The position numbers and the translations under genes were made by a program. The notes beneath the pieces were generated by a model. It made no database searches and was not told the origin of the DNA. It was given only the letters and a program-made list of their open reading frames with translations. From Trichobilharzia szidati (taxonomy: Eukaryota; Platyhelminthes; Trematoda; Strigeidida; Schistosomatidae), in the NCBI GenBank assembly GCA_944472155.2, contig OX235273.1, positions 86,174,793 through 86,238,792 on the forward strand: a stretch of 64,000 nt of DNA. The letters run 5' to 3'. Below, one piece after another: positions 1-10,106 of the stretch (position 1 is its first letter; each line of letters starts with the position of its first letter).

Positions 1-232
1 CGAAGGGAAAATCTAAAATTCAATTAAATTAATATGACCCGTTGCACAAGAGGTGGCTCTCGTGGCCCAACTGGTCTAGTGGATAACGCTTTGGCGTCTG
101 AAACTATGAGCACTGGGTTCGAGCCTCGGTGGGAACATCATCACTCACTGAGAAGCGCAGGTACATCCAGAGACGAGTCCCAAATAGGACGAAATGCGCA
201 TCCTGCATTCCACTGCTAGTCACCATCCACCA
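1..232 (+). mobile_element. Sm-alpha-like SINE (SINE-1), copy 1
   Basis: This is a tRNA-derived SINE. An A-box-like TGGTCTAGTGG lies near 72-82 and a B-box GGGTTCGAGCC near 114-124; both are internal RNA polymerase III promoter elements. The part after the tRNA-like head resembles the hammerhead ribozyme region of the schistosome Sm-alpha SINE. A second copy at 38775-39146 matches it almost throughout, including the leader near 8-34 and the terminal CCATCCACCAATTAAA. The 5' end may be cut by the window edge. Family assignment rests on recognising the ribozyme and the boxes, not on a search. Confidence 0.8.
157..216 (+). ncRNA. Degenerate hammerhead ribozyme of SINE-1 copy 1
   Basis: Helix II (GTCC, loop CAAATA, GGAC) is followed by the conserved GAAA and by helix III (ATGC paired with GCAT), in hammerhead order. 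Upstream, where CTGATGA is required after the helix I strand CATCCAG, the sequence reads AGACGAG. The catalytic box is therefore damaged by a deletion and a substitution. The fold should form but cleavage is expected to be lost. Sm-alpha SINEs are known to encode a self-cleaving hammerhead; the inactivity is my inference. Confidence 0.75.
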
Positions 233-239
233 ATTAAAG

Positions 240-1120
240 AATAATCAGTTAAAACTTGAAAATCTGACAATTTTAGCAAAATGAACATACAACCTTGTGA
301 ATTATTTATTATACCAGTATGGTAATAGTGAAGCGTCGAAGCTTTTAAAAGTATCAGTAGGTAAGTCTGTTAGACAAAGGTAATCTGATTTTCCCATAAA
401 TAATGCACTGAATGATGCATCCATATAGTGTGATATTTTGTGTTAGACTGCGTTGAATGACTCTGAACCTACACAAGCATCCTAAAAGAGGTAATTTTGC
501 GTAATTACAAAGGACGGTACAAATTAATATGACTCCCAAATATCTCTGAAACAGAAAGTACCATAGTGTGCTGCCGGAAAAAATTAATAATAAATCTGAG
601 AACAGTCGTATTCACTTAATAATCAGTATTAAGTAGAAAATTTTTATTAGTGAACGTCTACAAACACTCAGTGGATAAACTCAGTAAATTATTCTGCATA
701 GTGTGCTAAAGACGCGCTATTCACTACACGAAGATGACAAACTTTGTCACTAAATGTCTCTACCTTTCTTATATTCTGTTGTTTCTAGTCTATTTGCGAC
801 TAGCTTCAATCTACATAAATATTAAGGACTGGCTTTATTGCATATCCCCGCTAACTGTAGCGTTGTAGTCCGTTGCTATAGTGATTTAATGACAAGATAT
901 ATTTTTTGTATGCTTTTCTTTAAATGAAATTTTGCATTAAATTTTCTCTGGCGTACATATTATCGGCGGCATTATATGCTTGAACTGCGTTACATTACTT
1001 GCATTTTTATCAGATAATGTTGATTAATACTGATATCTGCGCTATGCAATGGATTAAAGGAGGTAGTAAGTTCAAAAGCTTAATGTATATTAGTAAATTT
1101 TCATGAAATCATGCCAGTAC
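240..1120. other. No gene seen; one short shared repeat
   Basis: This stretch is AT-rich with only short stop-bounded frames. The one noteworthy item is a roughly 50-bp segment at 828-880, containing TATCCCCGCTAA, that recurs inverted at 62202-62250. If the transporter gene at 3986-4447 continues leftward, this DNA is probably its intron. Confidence 0.5.
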
Positions 1121-1122
1121 TT

Positions 1123-1352
1123 CTTTTTTCCTTCACGTTCCCCAGTGGGACACAGGGCTTCAAGCTAGTGGCTTGAAGTTTCTATAGCAGTGTTTAATTT
1201 TACAGGATGGGGTTGCTAGCTTCATGCCCAACCTTTCCTCTTCACTAGCATTATTTCTGGCTTAGCGAGTTAAAGGAGTGCGTCGGCCGGGGATCGAACC
1301 CCGGACCATGTGCATGGTTGGCGAGCGTCCTAACCACTATGCCACCGACGCA
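1123..1352 (-). mobile_element. tRNA-Gly-like SINE (SINE-2), copy 1
   Basis: On the minus strand the unit starts with a tRNA-like head of about 72 nt. The terminal 7-mers GCGTCGG and CCGACGC pair as an acceptor stem, TGGCATAGTGG is the A-box and GGTTCGATCC is the B-box. The head closely resembles metazoan tRNA-Gly. A non-tRNA body follows that is shared, at high identity, with copies at 2918-3145 and 14308-14538. A functional tRNA is unlikely because the anticodon arm is distorted and the unit is dispersed with its body. Confidence 0.8.
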
Positions 1353-1359
1353 TATTCAT

Positions 1360-2000
1360 TGAAACGCCCTAATGCCCGCTGGATAAAGATGGCACCACTT
1401 CGAAAAAGAGATATGCCATATAACCACCCCATATATTAAACAGTAAATATTCTTGATTTTTAAAATATGTTGAAATATCAGTCAAAAGGTGAATCAGACA
1501 TTCTAATTAAATTTGCCAGAAATCACGTGAAAAATTAGCCACAGGTGTTAACACAAATATTTTTTCAAAATATAAAATGAGACAAAAAGTTAATATAATA
1601 ATACAAACGAAAAATGATGACTTTTTTTTATTACAATATGCGTCATCATGTTGAAAGGAGTGGAATGCATCGAATAACCTAAATATTCATTTATGATGAT
1701 GAAATCATTTTCAAAATCACATGCCTCAATAGATAGTCAGTCTGTTATCTGACATAAAGAATAATCAGTAACCTGAATAAAGGATATAGGAGAGTAGATT
1801 TCTCAACAGATTGATATTTCCAATTACAATCAGTCTGACTTGACATTAAAATAAAAACATAGTTTATAAACAGGCTGACCTCAAGATACTTAGGTATTTA
1901 GGGGAACAAATGGATAATTAATGAATTATAACTAAAATTCCAAATAAAAATTTATTAGCCATCTAAAACACCTGAATGAACGATTTAAATATATCACGAA
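1360..2000. other. Nothing recognised
   Basis: AT-rich sequence with homopolymer runs. I see no coding region, tRNA-like head or long repeat. It is a possible intron of the transporter gene whose first exon lies at 3986-4447. Confidence 0.5.
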
Positions 2001-2004
2001 TTGG

Positions 2005-2330
2005 CAGAAGTTGGAATTCATGGAGTGGCCATTGGATCGGGTCCCAGTGGCTTAATGGTCAACGTGCTTGTCTTGTGACCGGAAGGCTCTGGGTTCGAAC
2101 CCCGGTGGCTGCACACTGCCCAGGTAAAGTGCTTCCAGGTTTTAGAATGGTTCTCTAGCTGATGCCAATTCGTGTTCAAGCCTGTTACCAATCAAATTTG
2201 CGCAAACCAACATTTGAGAACAATTACTGTTCATTCAGCTAGGGTGTTTACTTGTAATTGTCAGTCTTTATGGTTTTTACAGAACCTATTGGTTACATTT
2301 TAAAGTCCTTGTTAGGGAGGGACAGCATAT
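2005..2330 (+). mobile_element. tRNA-derived SINE family 3 (SINE-3), copy 1
   Basis: A-box-like AGTGGCTTAATGG and B-box GGGTTCGAACCCC are spaced as in tRNA genes. They are preceded by a family-specific leader (the GAATTCATGGAGTGGCCATTGG region) and followed by a body with TTCTCTAGCTGATGCCAATTC. The same architecture recurs at 4880-5135, 8312-8545, 8618-8963, 29890-30060 and 44180-44490. It is an RNA polymerase III retroposon moved by a LINE partner that cannot be identified here. Confidence 0.75.
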
Positions 2331-2917
2331 CGCTGTTAACCGTAAAGTAATGATTGATGCAATCAATCAGATATTGGTTATCTGTGATTTAAATTTCTGT
2401 TGGTGGGTGAAGAGGAATTTACACTGTATTGTGTATAATAAAGTTATTGTAGCAGTCGTCTAAGTTAAACCTGACTTCTGTGTCTATCTCAGCGTTGGGT
2501 TTGCTTTCTAAGGGATTAGCTGGCCGCACCATCATGACTGGAGGCTCATTCCAGTCAAATTACACAAATTACAACAGTCCTGAGTATGAAAAAACGCTGT
2601 ATTGTGATGAATAAAGAATCTACTGACTGCTACTCTGTGGAATTTATTGTCCAAACCTATCATTTACTGAAATACCACTGGGATTACAGATGGTAAGAAC
2701 TCTGAAAAGTTCACCTGTATTACATCCCTAACTGCATAAGTGAACACTAGATTTCTTAATTTGGTTATAAAAGAATGATAAATAAATCAGGTTGTCATTC
2801 TTCATAGTAGCATGTTAAGCGGAAATTGACGAAGCAACAAATATAACAAATACATTAAAAGAGGAATGTAAGTTGAAGATAAATGTGAGGTTCAAATCTG
2901 CATCACTGTATGATTTT

Positions 2918-3145
2918 TTTTCCTTCACGTTCCCCAGTGGAATATAGGGCTTCAAGCTAGTGGCTTGAAGTTTCTGTAGTAGTGTTTATTTTACGGGATG
3001 GGGTTGCTAGCCTCATGGCCAACCCTTTCTATTCACTAGCATTATTTCTGGCTTAGCAAGGTAAAGGAGTGTGCCGGCCGAGGATGGAACGCCGGACCAT
3101 ATGCATGGTCGGCGAGCGTCCTAACCACTATGCCACCGACGCTGT
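2918..3145 (-). mobile_element. tRNA-Gly-like SINE (SINE-2), copy 2
   Basis: A second copy of the unit at 1123-1352, collinear over its whole length. It has substitutions in the B-box (the plus strand reads GAGGATGGAACGCC instead of GGGGATCGAACCCC). The box is damaged, so this copy is probably transcriptionally dead. Confidence 0.8.
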
Positions 3146-3985
3146 ATGATACTGTATGATACTTCACCTAAAAATCTGTAAGGTGTTAGACAGAAATATT
3201 CCTCCTCAACACACACACACACAATATTAGAATTAATAGTTAGACTATTAAGAAGGCTTGTTTGTTTGATTCTTTCATTATCACCTTATTTTGCACAAAT
3301 GCAAGGGGCGAATTGAAACTTATTAGTCATGGTGTATTTATTTGACTTAAATCATATGGATAACAGTTTAAAATCTACAGTCACGCTTTTTTTCACATGT
3401 TTGTAAAATGACTGAACAGGTATTCGGTATTGTAAACCAAAAGTGTTGTGTAACATCTTTGTTATTATTTTTAAAACACCATCAGTCGCACTTCCAATTA
3501 AAACAGATAATACAGCTTTTCATTAGACATAAACGATTAAACTATTTCAATTATATGTAACAGTTAGACTAGACAGTATGAATTTGCAGAAATGTTTGTA
3601 TAAAAACAACTCTCTATGACTGCCACATGATTCCATAAAAATGAAATTACACTCATCAGCTTTACTTGACAAGATTGAGGATGACTAGTGTAATTCGAAT
3701 GCGTAAAATTCCTTAAGAACTGTCAGTGTAGTTGTTTCGTTCCTATTTCACAAGGTTTTATGGATAAGTTCAATGATTTTATATGAATATTCCTAGAATT
3801 AACAATAAAGTCAACTTTACTGACTTTTAAAAACAAGCTGTCTCATTTGTAATCCCACTGTTGTAATGAATATATGTATATAATTTGCTAAAATCAACTT
3901 CACTAATGAACTGAGTCATATACTTAAAATATGGTACATGGTTGTTTCACACAATAACTAAAATAATTAATGATATATGACTTAC

Positions 3986-4447
3986 TTGAACACAAATAAG
4001 AAAGATCCCATTGACTGCAAGCTTTGCCCATACAGGAAGGTAAATCAGACTGACAGGCTGGCCAAACATGAGTGGAAATGCAATAAGCATTAAAACACAT
4101 CCACCGAGATGCCATGATTTTCTTCTTCCAAGTCTTAACTGACGTTTCATTCGACTGAGAAATCTTTTATCTTTTATTGCCTTTTCATTATTAGATGTAT
4201 TCACTTGATCATTACTGTTGTTGGAGAGCAGCTTATTTGAACTGACACGATAATCTGATAGAAAACCGATTAATGGTGTGGCTAAACCATTAGCAATCTG
4301 ACCAGCTAGTAATAGGGCGCCAACCTGTGAGCTGCTTAAACTAATACACCCTTCATAAAATACAATGTAGAATATACTGATAACTCCAGCGACAAGATCT
4401 TTAAGCATTTGGCCAGTGCCATAAGCAATTTTAGTTATCCACTTCAT
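3986..4447 (-). CDS. MFSD12-like major facilitator transporter, first coding exon (partial gene)
   Basis: The 154-residue exon begins at ATG (4447) with MKWITKIAYGTGQ and ends at CVQ followed by a GTAAGT donor at 3985. It resembles the N-terminus of MFSD12, a lysosomal/melanosomal membrane transporter of the GPH-cation/MFS type implicated in cysteine import. The shared order is an aromatic/aliphatic helix 1, the GALLLAGQIANGLATPLIGF segment, then a basic loop with GRRKSWHLGG leading into a further helix. An acidic, Asn/Ser-rich insertion of about 35 residues (near residues 70-105) separates FLSDYR from RLGRRKSW and is longer than in vertebrate MFSD12. The frame is open upstream to 4525 without another ATG, so 4447 is chosen. 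No second exon (expected to carry a QISHLSLIPEL-like motif) was found at 1-3985; the rest must lie beyond the left edge or be lost. Family recognition is from motifs only. Confidence 0.75.
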
Positions 4448-4525
4448 TCTTTTAGTAAAAGTTTGATAACAGTAAAAATGGTAACAATAAATAAATATTA
4501 TTCTTGAATAATTACTATCATTCAA

Positions 4526-4875
4526 AATTTAATATGTTAAGACAATATAGTCTTCAAAAAAAATAATAATAATTTCTTCCTGTTCGTAATAAAGTCTAAA
4601 TTTCATACGTGTATTTGACCATTCTGTGAATAGCTGTCTCATATGTATTCATATTCCAGTGATTCTAATTGTCCCGATTTATTAATCAATATGTACTGAT
4701 TTCATTAACGAACCAATCAGCAAATTACAATTCAGATAGCTACTTATTTTCCATCAACCTATGACAATGAAATAATAATTCATTGATGAATTTCAAATTT
4801 CATTAAATCATAACTCTGTCGAAAAAAAATTATTATAATAAATCATAAACAAGAATGATAGTCGAAATATGAAAC
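4526..4875. other. Upstream flank of the transporter exon
   Basis: AT-rich sequence directly upstream of the first coding exon. It should hold the 5' UTR and promoter, but no TATA box or initiator can be assigned with confidence. No repeat was recognised. Confidence 0.35.
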
Positions 4876-4879
4876 AAAA

Positions 4880-5135
4880 TTTCTATTGGTTTGCAGTAAT
4901 TCGATTGGTTTCAGGACTTCATCATGAACTGACATCGATTAGAGAACCATTGGAAAACCAATCAGGAAGTACTAGACAGCTGCTTCCTCCCATTTTGGGA
5001 TTCTTTATCAGTAAGCAGCCAGCGGGGTTCGAACCCAGGACCTTCCGGTTGCAAAACGAGTTCGTAGACGATTAAGCCACTGGTATCCAATCCAATGGCC
5101 AGTCCATGAATTCCAACTTCTGCCAATTCACGAAA
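4880..5135 (-). mobile_element. SINE-3, copy 2
   Basis: On the minus strand it carries the family leader (CAGAAGTTGGAATTCATGG), an A-box-like region AGTGGCTTAATCG and the B-box GGGTTCGAACCCC. The body ends in a TTCTCTAATCGATGTCAG segment that matches the family. It abuts the PLE fragment at 5160-5882. Confidence 0.75.
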
Positions 5136-5159
5136 TTTGAAAATTCCCATTCACTCATA

Positions 5160-5882
5160 GAAAAGAAAAGGCGTTCAGCAAAGAGTTACTCTTTTCGGTG
5201 ATATCATTCTCAAGCTGTACAAACCGCAAATTTATAGTGATTTTTCTTGGCAACAAAAGGAATATTTCCAAAGATGTGTTAATGCAATTGTTAATTTTTT
5301 TTGACAACAAATGACGTAATTTAGAAGGCGTTAATCGGTTAGAAACTAAAATAAAGTTACAAAAGTAGGTTGGGTGACGTAATCTAATTGATAGGGTTCA
5401 ATGAAAAATGAATGAGAGTTAAGTTAATAAGTTGAGTAGAATTCACGAAAATGGAGTTAGCAACAGTCGCCATGAGGGCAGAGATTTAATAGAGGGTGGG
5501 GGTAGAAAATAATGCAATTAAGAAACAGACAAACAAAGAAGAAAGAGGTAGGACAAAATTACGTATTTGGTGTTAAGGTAGATCAGGACCATTGTAAATT
5601 TAGTGACTGAACAAACTTCTTTTGTATGCAGAGTTCAGGATTCAATATGTGAATTACCATTGCTTCTGCAGTTTGAAGAAGTTTAATTCGTACTCTTTTG
5701 GCAAGATTCCCACGTATTATGTAGATAACTGAGAAGTTGTTTTTTGGGTTTGCTTGGTATCCGGCTTCTATCAAGTGTTCCAGGATAGAGCTGTGACGGG
5801 GGGATCTTCTTTCTCCTTTATAAAACCATGAAGGTAAGTGTTCGCTGATTCGTTTGGATAGCAAACGAAATGCCACGACCAC
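5160..5882 (-). pseudogene. Penelope-like element, 3' part with GIY-YIG endonuclease C-terminus
   Basis: The minus-strand frame 5882-5583 encodes the C-terminal two thirds of a GIY-YIG endonuclease domain of the kind fused to Penelope-like reverse transcriptases. Family features are RISEHLPSW, a SILEHLIEAGY helix and the closing PELCIQKKFVQSLNLQWS. The GIY-YIG motif itself and the preceding Cys cluster are missing, because the frame stops where a SINE-3 leader begins at 5883. Downstream on the minus strand, 5582-5160 is an untranslated 3' region ending in a conserved CTGTACAGCTT...TTTGCTGAA block shared with other PLE copies here. It is a dead fragment; a search against a schistosome PLE consensus would settle the subfamily. 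Confidence 0.7.
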
Positions 5883-5970
5883 TAGCCAGTGTCATCGGTG
5901 AGTATTTGTCCTCACATCCGACCTGCTGTGCCCCACCGGTCACGAATTCCCACTAGAACTCAGGTAACTA
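5883..5970 (-). mobile_element. SINE-3 leader fragment
   Basis: Its reverse complement contains GTTCTAGTGGGAATTCGTGACC and GGACAAATACTCACCGATG. These match the leader regions of the SINE-3 copies at 8618-8740 and 44190-44300. The tRNA-like head is absent. The fragment marks the point where the PLE endonuclease frame at 5583-5882 is broken. Confidence 0.5.
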
Positions 5971-6960
5971 CCTAATAACCTACGGATAAGAAAATAAACT
6001 ACGAAATGTCAGTTAAAGCTTCCTTGCTAGGTCTATGGAAAAGAACAAATGAATTAAGTATATTTCTAAGATAACTTTTCTCCATATACCTATTCCCCTT
6101 GTTGAATGAGGATAAAGCAAGAACAACAGTTTGTGTAGAATAAGATATTACCATCATTTAATTCGTTGACTTCCTATCAGCTGAGTACAACTTAAAGAAA
6201 TTATTAAGTTTATGTACGGAATAATTTTAAAGTACTTGCAAATGCTGCATAATGTTAACTGATAGGAGACTTCATACTTAATAAGCAGTGGTCAGAAATT
6301 ACACTAATTTAGTTTATACACAGCAAGTTTAAGTTTTTAAAAAATTAAAGGCTTGGATACAGTTGCAAAACGGTTATGTGATAAAGAGGGGAATAAGTTA
6401 ATTATTAATAATAGATTGAGTAACAATGTGGTGAGTTCGACTCAAATCATAGAAACAAGAGACAAGCAAATTCACACTATATCAAAAGGGGGAAAGATTA
6501 ATGCCAAAGATTACATCATCAAACGAAAGAGAGAGTAAAGAGTAAGAAAAAGGTAAGAAAAAACTGATAACTGTTTGTTTCTGAATACAAATCGGGTCTC
6601 AGGCAGGTCATGAGGCGGACACTCTGGAATCCTTTAAAACCTGCAAGTTACAGGATTATCTAGTTACCCTAACAGAAATTGTATTTGTGCGTGCCCGTGT
6701 GCTTTGAAATCAGTGATGGTGATTTGTGTCATCTGTCTGCTAGTTTAAACTTATCAATCCCTTGTGTAGTAGATTCACCATCAGAGTACTGCTGGTTGTC
6801 ATTACGATAAATTTTGCAGGTTGTGTTTGTTCTATTACTTTTAGGCTATGAATAGCTGAATGTTAACTATTGTGACATTAGGTTTTCTAATAAAATAAGT
6901 ACTTACTTAGTGTATCATGAATTTTCGAGTAGAACATTTAGTTCCGATCTTGTATATTTC
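5971..6960. other. Nothing recognised
   Basis: AT-rich intergenic or intronic DNA. A short Lys/Asn-rich frame at 6353-6538 has no recognisable domain and is not called. Confidence 0.4.
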
Positions 6961-6964
6961 AGGA

Positions 6965-7320
6965 GGTAAACTTCGATGAAGCCAGTAAAAGACAGTGAAG
7001 GAAACCCAGGTACTAAAGACATGAAACAAAGGAAACTCTGAGCAAATTACTTCAAAGGACTCTTGAAAAAAGACCACCTACAACTCATACAGAAATACCA
7101 ACAAAAAACCACAAAACTGCCAGTAAACACTGATCCTCCGATAAAAGTGGAAGTCTTGAATACCATAAAGCTACTGAAAACTGTGAAGGCAGCAAGACAA
7201 TGTAGGAACCCACCAGAAACATTGAAATCAAGCGCAAAATCCTCGACTGACACGCCCACGCTAATATTTCTGAAGTTTTGGAAGAAAGGAAAGGTACTGG
7301 AAGGATGACTTAAACCTTTC
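6965..7320 (+). pseudogene. RTE/SR2-like LINE fragment, region just N-terminal to the reverse transcriptase
   Basis: The plus-strand translation shows the linker seen before the RT domain of the RTE-type elements at 19495-20046 and 23319-23645. It has a KDSEGN start, ANYFKGLL, LPVNTDPPIKVEVLNTIKLL and then FLKFWKKGKV. A TGA near 7039 and the abrupt loss of homology after about 7310 make it a short dead fragment. The equivalent motif in the better copies is WADHFKGFLNR followed by EEILNAIKLLKSGKA. Confidence 0.7.
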
Positions 7321-7329
7321 CAAAATATC

Positions 7330-8280
7330 AGTAGCACTTCATATTAAATGGAATCCCAAATTTCTGAATAGGAATGATAGATTAAGGCAGAATTTAACTT
7401 GACTTCAGTACACCCATAAAAAAAATAAATAAAATAAAATCAACACAAATGTGATAAGCAGTTTCATTATATAAACACGTGCTGTATTTATAATCTATGT
7501 ACTTATCAAATTCAACAATCTACACATGACTTTGTTATCTTTACCAACTAACCGACTTGACAACAACTTAAAAATCCCCTCATTCTGAAGAAAGACCACT
7601 AAGTTGTTGAATATAGGCTGAGATTTTGTAAATTCTGGTTTAATAATACTTTGATAAGGCTATGGACAGCACAAATTAATTATAATGCTTCATTTCAGAC
7701 AATATGCGAACATATGGTACGAAATTTTCAGTGTATTTAGTTCCAAAATACCTTTTTCTTCATGCAGGATTTGTATGTAAAGTAATAGTCTTAAACATAT
7801 CCTCATTTCATTGAAGAATTGCACAACGTTTACTTGGAAGCAAGTTAAATCAGTGCGCAAGTTCATGTATAGTTAATTTGATATAACTGAACGATTAAAA
7901 CAATGATAAATCTAGATGAAACTAAGCATTTTTGGTGGAAAGTAAATTTCGGCAGCCCAGTGAATCAAGCAAGCCGCCGAAATGCATGTCAATAAAAACA
8001 ACATCGTTTTTTTCATTCATTGGAGAATACAAAAACTCTTATAATAACAAGCAGTTACTAATTGTTTGCCGATTTCGAATTATATTTACAACAACCAACT
8101 GTATTTTTTTGTTGTTGTCAAGTTTACATCAATGTTTTTTTGTGATCAGCAAAGTCTGATATAATTTTATTTTATTTGTTTTTGCTTTTGTTATTTACAA
8201 ATGTTTACAGTCAATGAATAACTCGTTCACAAAATATACCGCCTACATATTATTTCAGTAATACTTGGATAAATCTAAAA
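7330..8280. other. Nothing recognised
   Basis: AT-rich sequence with no recognisable domain on either strand and no tRNA-like box pair. Confidence 0.4.
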
Positions 8281-8311
8281 GTTAATTTTCTATAGTTGAT
8301 TTGTAAGGATT

Positions 8312-8545
8312 ACTTTTATTTTTACGAGTTGATCACGGATTGATATCAGTTAGAGAACCATTGAAAACCAGGGAGTACTACCAGACAGCTGTTTCATCCT
8401 AGTTTGGGAGTTATCGGCAGTACACACCCACTGGGGTTGGAACCGAGGACTTTCCCGTTACAAGGTAAGCTCGTATACCATTCAGCCACTGGAACCAGAT
8501 TCAATTGCTCATGAATTCTAACTTCTACCAATTCGTGACTTAGCG
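8312..8545 (-). mobile_element. SINE-3, copy 3 (left arm of an inverted pair)
   Basis: On the minus strand it reads from the leader AGAATTCATGAGCAATTGAA through the tRNA-like head to the tail TGATCAACTCGTAAAA. Its B-box is mutated (GGTTCCAACCCC, with TTCGA changed to TTCCA). It is nearly identical to the copy at 8729-8963 in opposite orientation. Both share the same B-box mutation, so they come from one parental copy. Confidence 0.75.
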
Positions 8546-8617
8546 CAACCCTAACTCGTAAAAACAAAACTAATCCTTACAAACCAACTATAGAAAATTA
8601 ATCTGATACTCGCTAGT

Positions 8618-8963
8618 GACTTGCTACATGACGGAGTTTTCTGGAGTTCTAGTGAGAAGTCGTGACCAGTGAGTCCGCCTAGTCACGTGTGAGGATGGAT
8701 GTCCCACCAACGACATTGGTTGGGGTCACGCTAAAATCACGAATTGGTAGAAGTTAGAATTCATGAGCAATTGAATCTGGTTCCGGTGGCTGAATGGTAT
8801 ACGAGCTTACCTTGTAACGGGAAAGTCCTGGGTTCCAACCCCAGTGGGTGTGTACTGCCGATAACTCCCAAACTAGGTTGAAACAGCTGTCTGGTAGTAC
8901 TCCCTGGTTTTCAATGGTTCTCTAACTGATATCAATCCGTGATCAACTCGTAAAAATAAAAGT
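8618..8963 (+). mobile_element. SINE-3, copy 4 (right arm of an inverted pair, longer leader)
   Basis: A plus-strand copy with about 110 bp of additional leader (GTTCTAGTGAGAAGTCGTGACC and GGTTGGGGTCACGC) before the region shared with 8312-8545. The tRNA-like head has a good A-box (GGTGGCTGAATGG) and the same TTCCA-mutated B-box as its inverted partner. The tail ends TGATCAACTCGTAAAAATAAAAG. Confidence 0.75.
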
Positions 8964-9299
8964 TAATTATTATTTTTTGAGGAAGTAGTTTCTGTAATCA
9001 CTTAGATTTTTATTCTTGGTCATTTCATTTCACGATACCTAATCTTTTTTCTCATTTGTATACAAAGTGAAATAAAATAACAACTTAAGAAACTCTTAAA
9101 GTTGTCTCAATGAGAAAAAAAATATGCTTAATCTCTCTACAAATTGGCAAAGCGAATGGAAACAATAGTAATGAATTTGGAAAAAAAATACTTATACGTG
9201 ACTAGAATATTTTTAAAACAAGAGCATATACCTTCAAAAATAGGTGTCCTCAGGTCAAACGAAAACTAAGTTTAATTAATAATCCCCATTGAGACCTAC

Positions 9300-9720
9300 A
9301 AAAACAAAGAATTCAGCAAAGAAAATTCTTTTTGCGACGACTTCATTTTCATAGCTGTACAATCGTATATATATATATATATATATGCGTGTGTCAAAGT
9401 TTGACAGTGAGTGGGAATACTAAATTGCTATCATAACATTGGTGTATAAGATTATTAGTCACAACCGATTAGATATATGAATGAATAACCAAATGAACGG
9501 ATTTCAATAAGGCATTTAGAAGGCAAATTTCGCGAGATGATATCATTTCGTAGTTTCTTTACAACCACTTTACAACTAACATGGTTAACAATAATAAAAT
9601 AAAATGCATGACAGGTACTCAGTTATATAAACAGACAGAAGACCATTAGTTCAGCGAAGAGTCTCTTTTCAGTGAATTCATTTTCATAGCTGTACAATCG
9701 CAAATATATATGGTTGTTTT
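9300..9720 (-). repeat. Two partial PLE terminal (pLTR-like) segments
   Basis: Segments near 9300-9370 and 9635-9700 repeat the block TTCAGCGAAGA...GAATTCATTTTCATAGCTGTACAATCG. The same block ends the PLE fragments at 5160-5240, 34430-34520 and 41260-41310, so they are terminal sequences of Penelope-like elements. Between them lie an (AT)n run near 9366-9385 and unassigned AT-rich DNA. Confidence 0.5.
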
Positions 9721-9818
9721 GTATGTGTGTGTACATTAAATTTTTCAAATGAAAATACAATTTGTAAGTTCAGATGAATTGGATGTTGATATAAGAGGAT
9801 AGTAACAAAAGTGATGAG

Positions 9819-10088
9819 TTGTCACAAACGATTGTTAAAGAAGAGTTACGTAATAAAGTGAATAGTAGTCGCCGTATAAGGAGTGCAATAATCGAACACT
9901 GCGTCAACACTGGTCATTCCATCTCAACAAATGCCTCCTTCAAAGTAATCTACAAAGTGAAGAACAACCTGCCAAAGACAATAAGTTTCCGTCTTCTTTG
10001 CATTGCAGAAGCCCTAGCCATTCATTTGGAAGAACCAGAACTATACATACAAAAGAAAATTATTCAACCACTTCTACTATCATGGTAA
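9819..10088 (+). pseudogene. PLE GIY-YIG endonuclease, C-terminal fragment
   Basis: An 89-residue frame matches the last part of PLE GIY-YIG domains: SAIIEHCVNTGH, FKVIYKVKNNLPK, FRLLCIAEALAIH and the terminal PELYIQKK...LLLSW, with a TAA at 10086-10088. The catalytic GIY/YIG strands and Cys cluster are absent. The inverted terminal block upstream (9635-9700) and this sense C-terminus give it the same arrangement as the larger palindromic copy at 39996-41310. Confidence 0.7.
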
Positions 10089-10106
10089 CAACTCCGTTGA
10101 TTTGAC

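Noticed and set aside
1270..1345. tRNA-Gly gene on the minus strand
   Set aside because: The acceptor stem and T-arm look good, but the same head plus 150 bp of body recurs at 2918 and 14308 and the anticodon arm is distorted, so it is a SINE head.
2045..2115. tRNA gene with A and B boxes on the plus strand
   Set aside because: It is embedded in a dispersed SINE-3 unit with a conserved leader and tail; at least five other copies are present.
4448..4525. N-terminal extension of the transporter to 4525
   Set aside because: The extension begins with a TTG and is Tyr/Ile-rich without family similarity; ATG at 4447 aligns with the MFSD12 start.
9366..9385. (AT)n microsatellite as a regulatory feature
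   Set aside because: Simple repeat without supporting context; many such tracts occur in AT-rich schistosome DNA.
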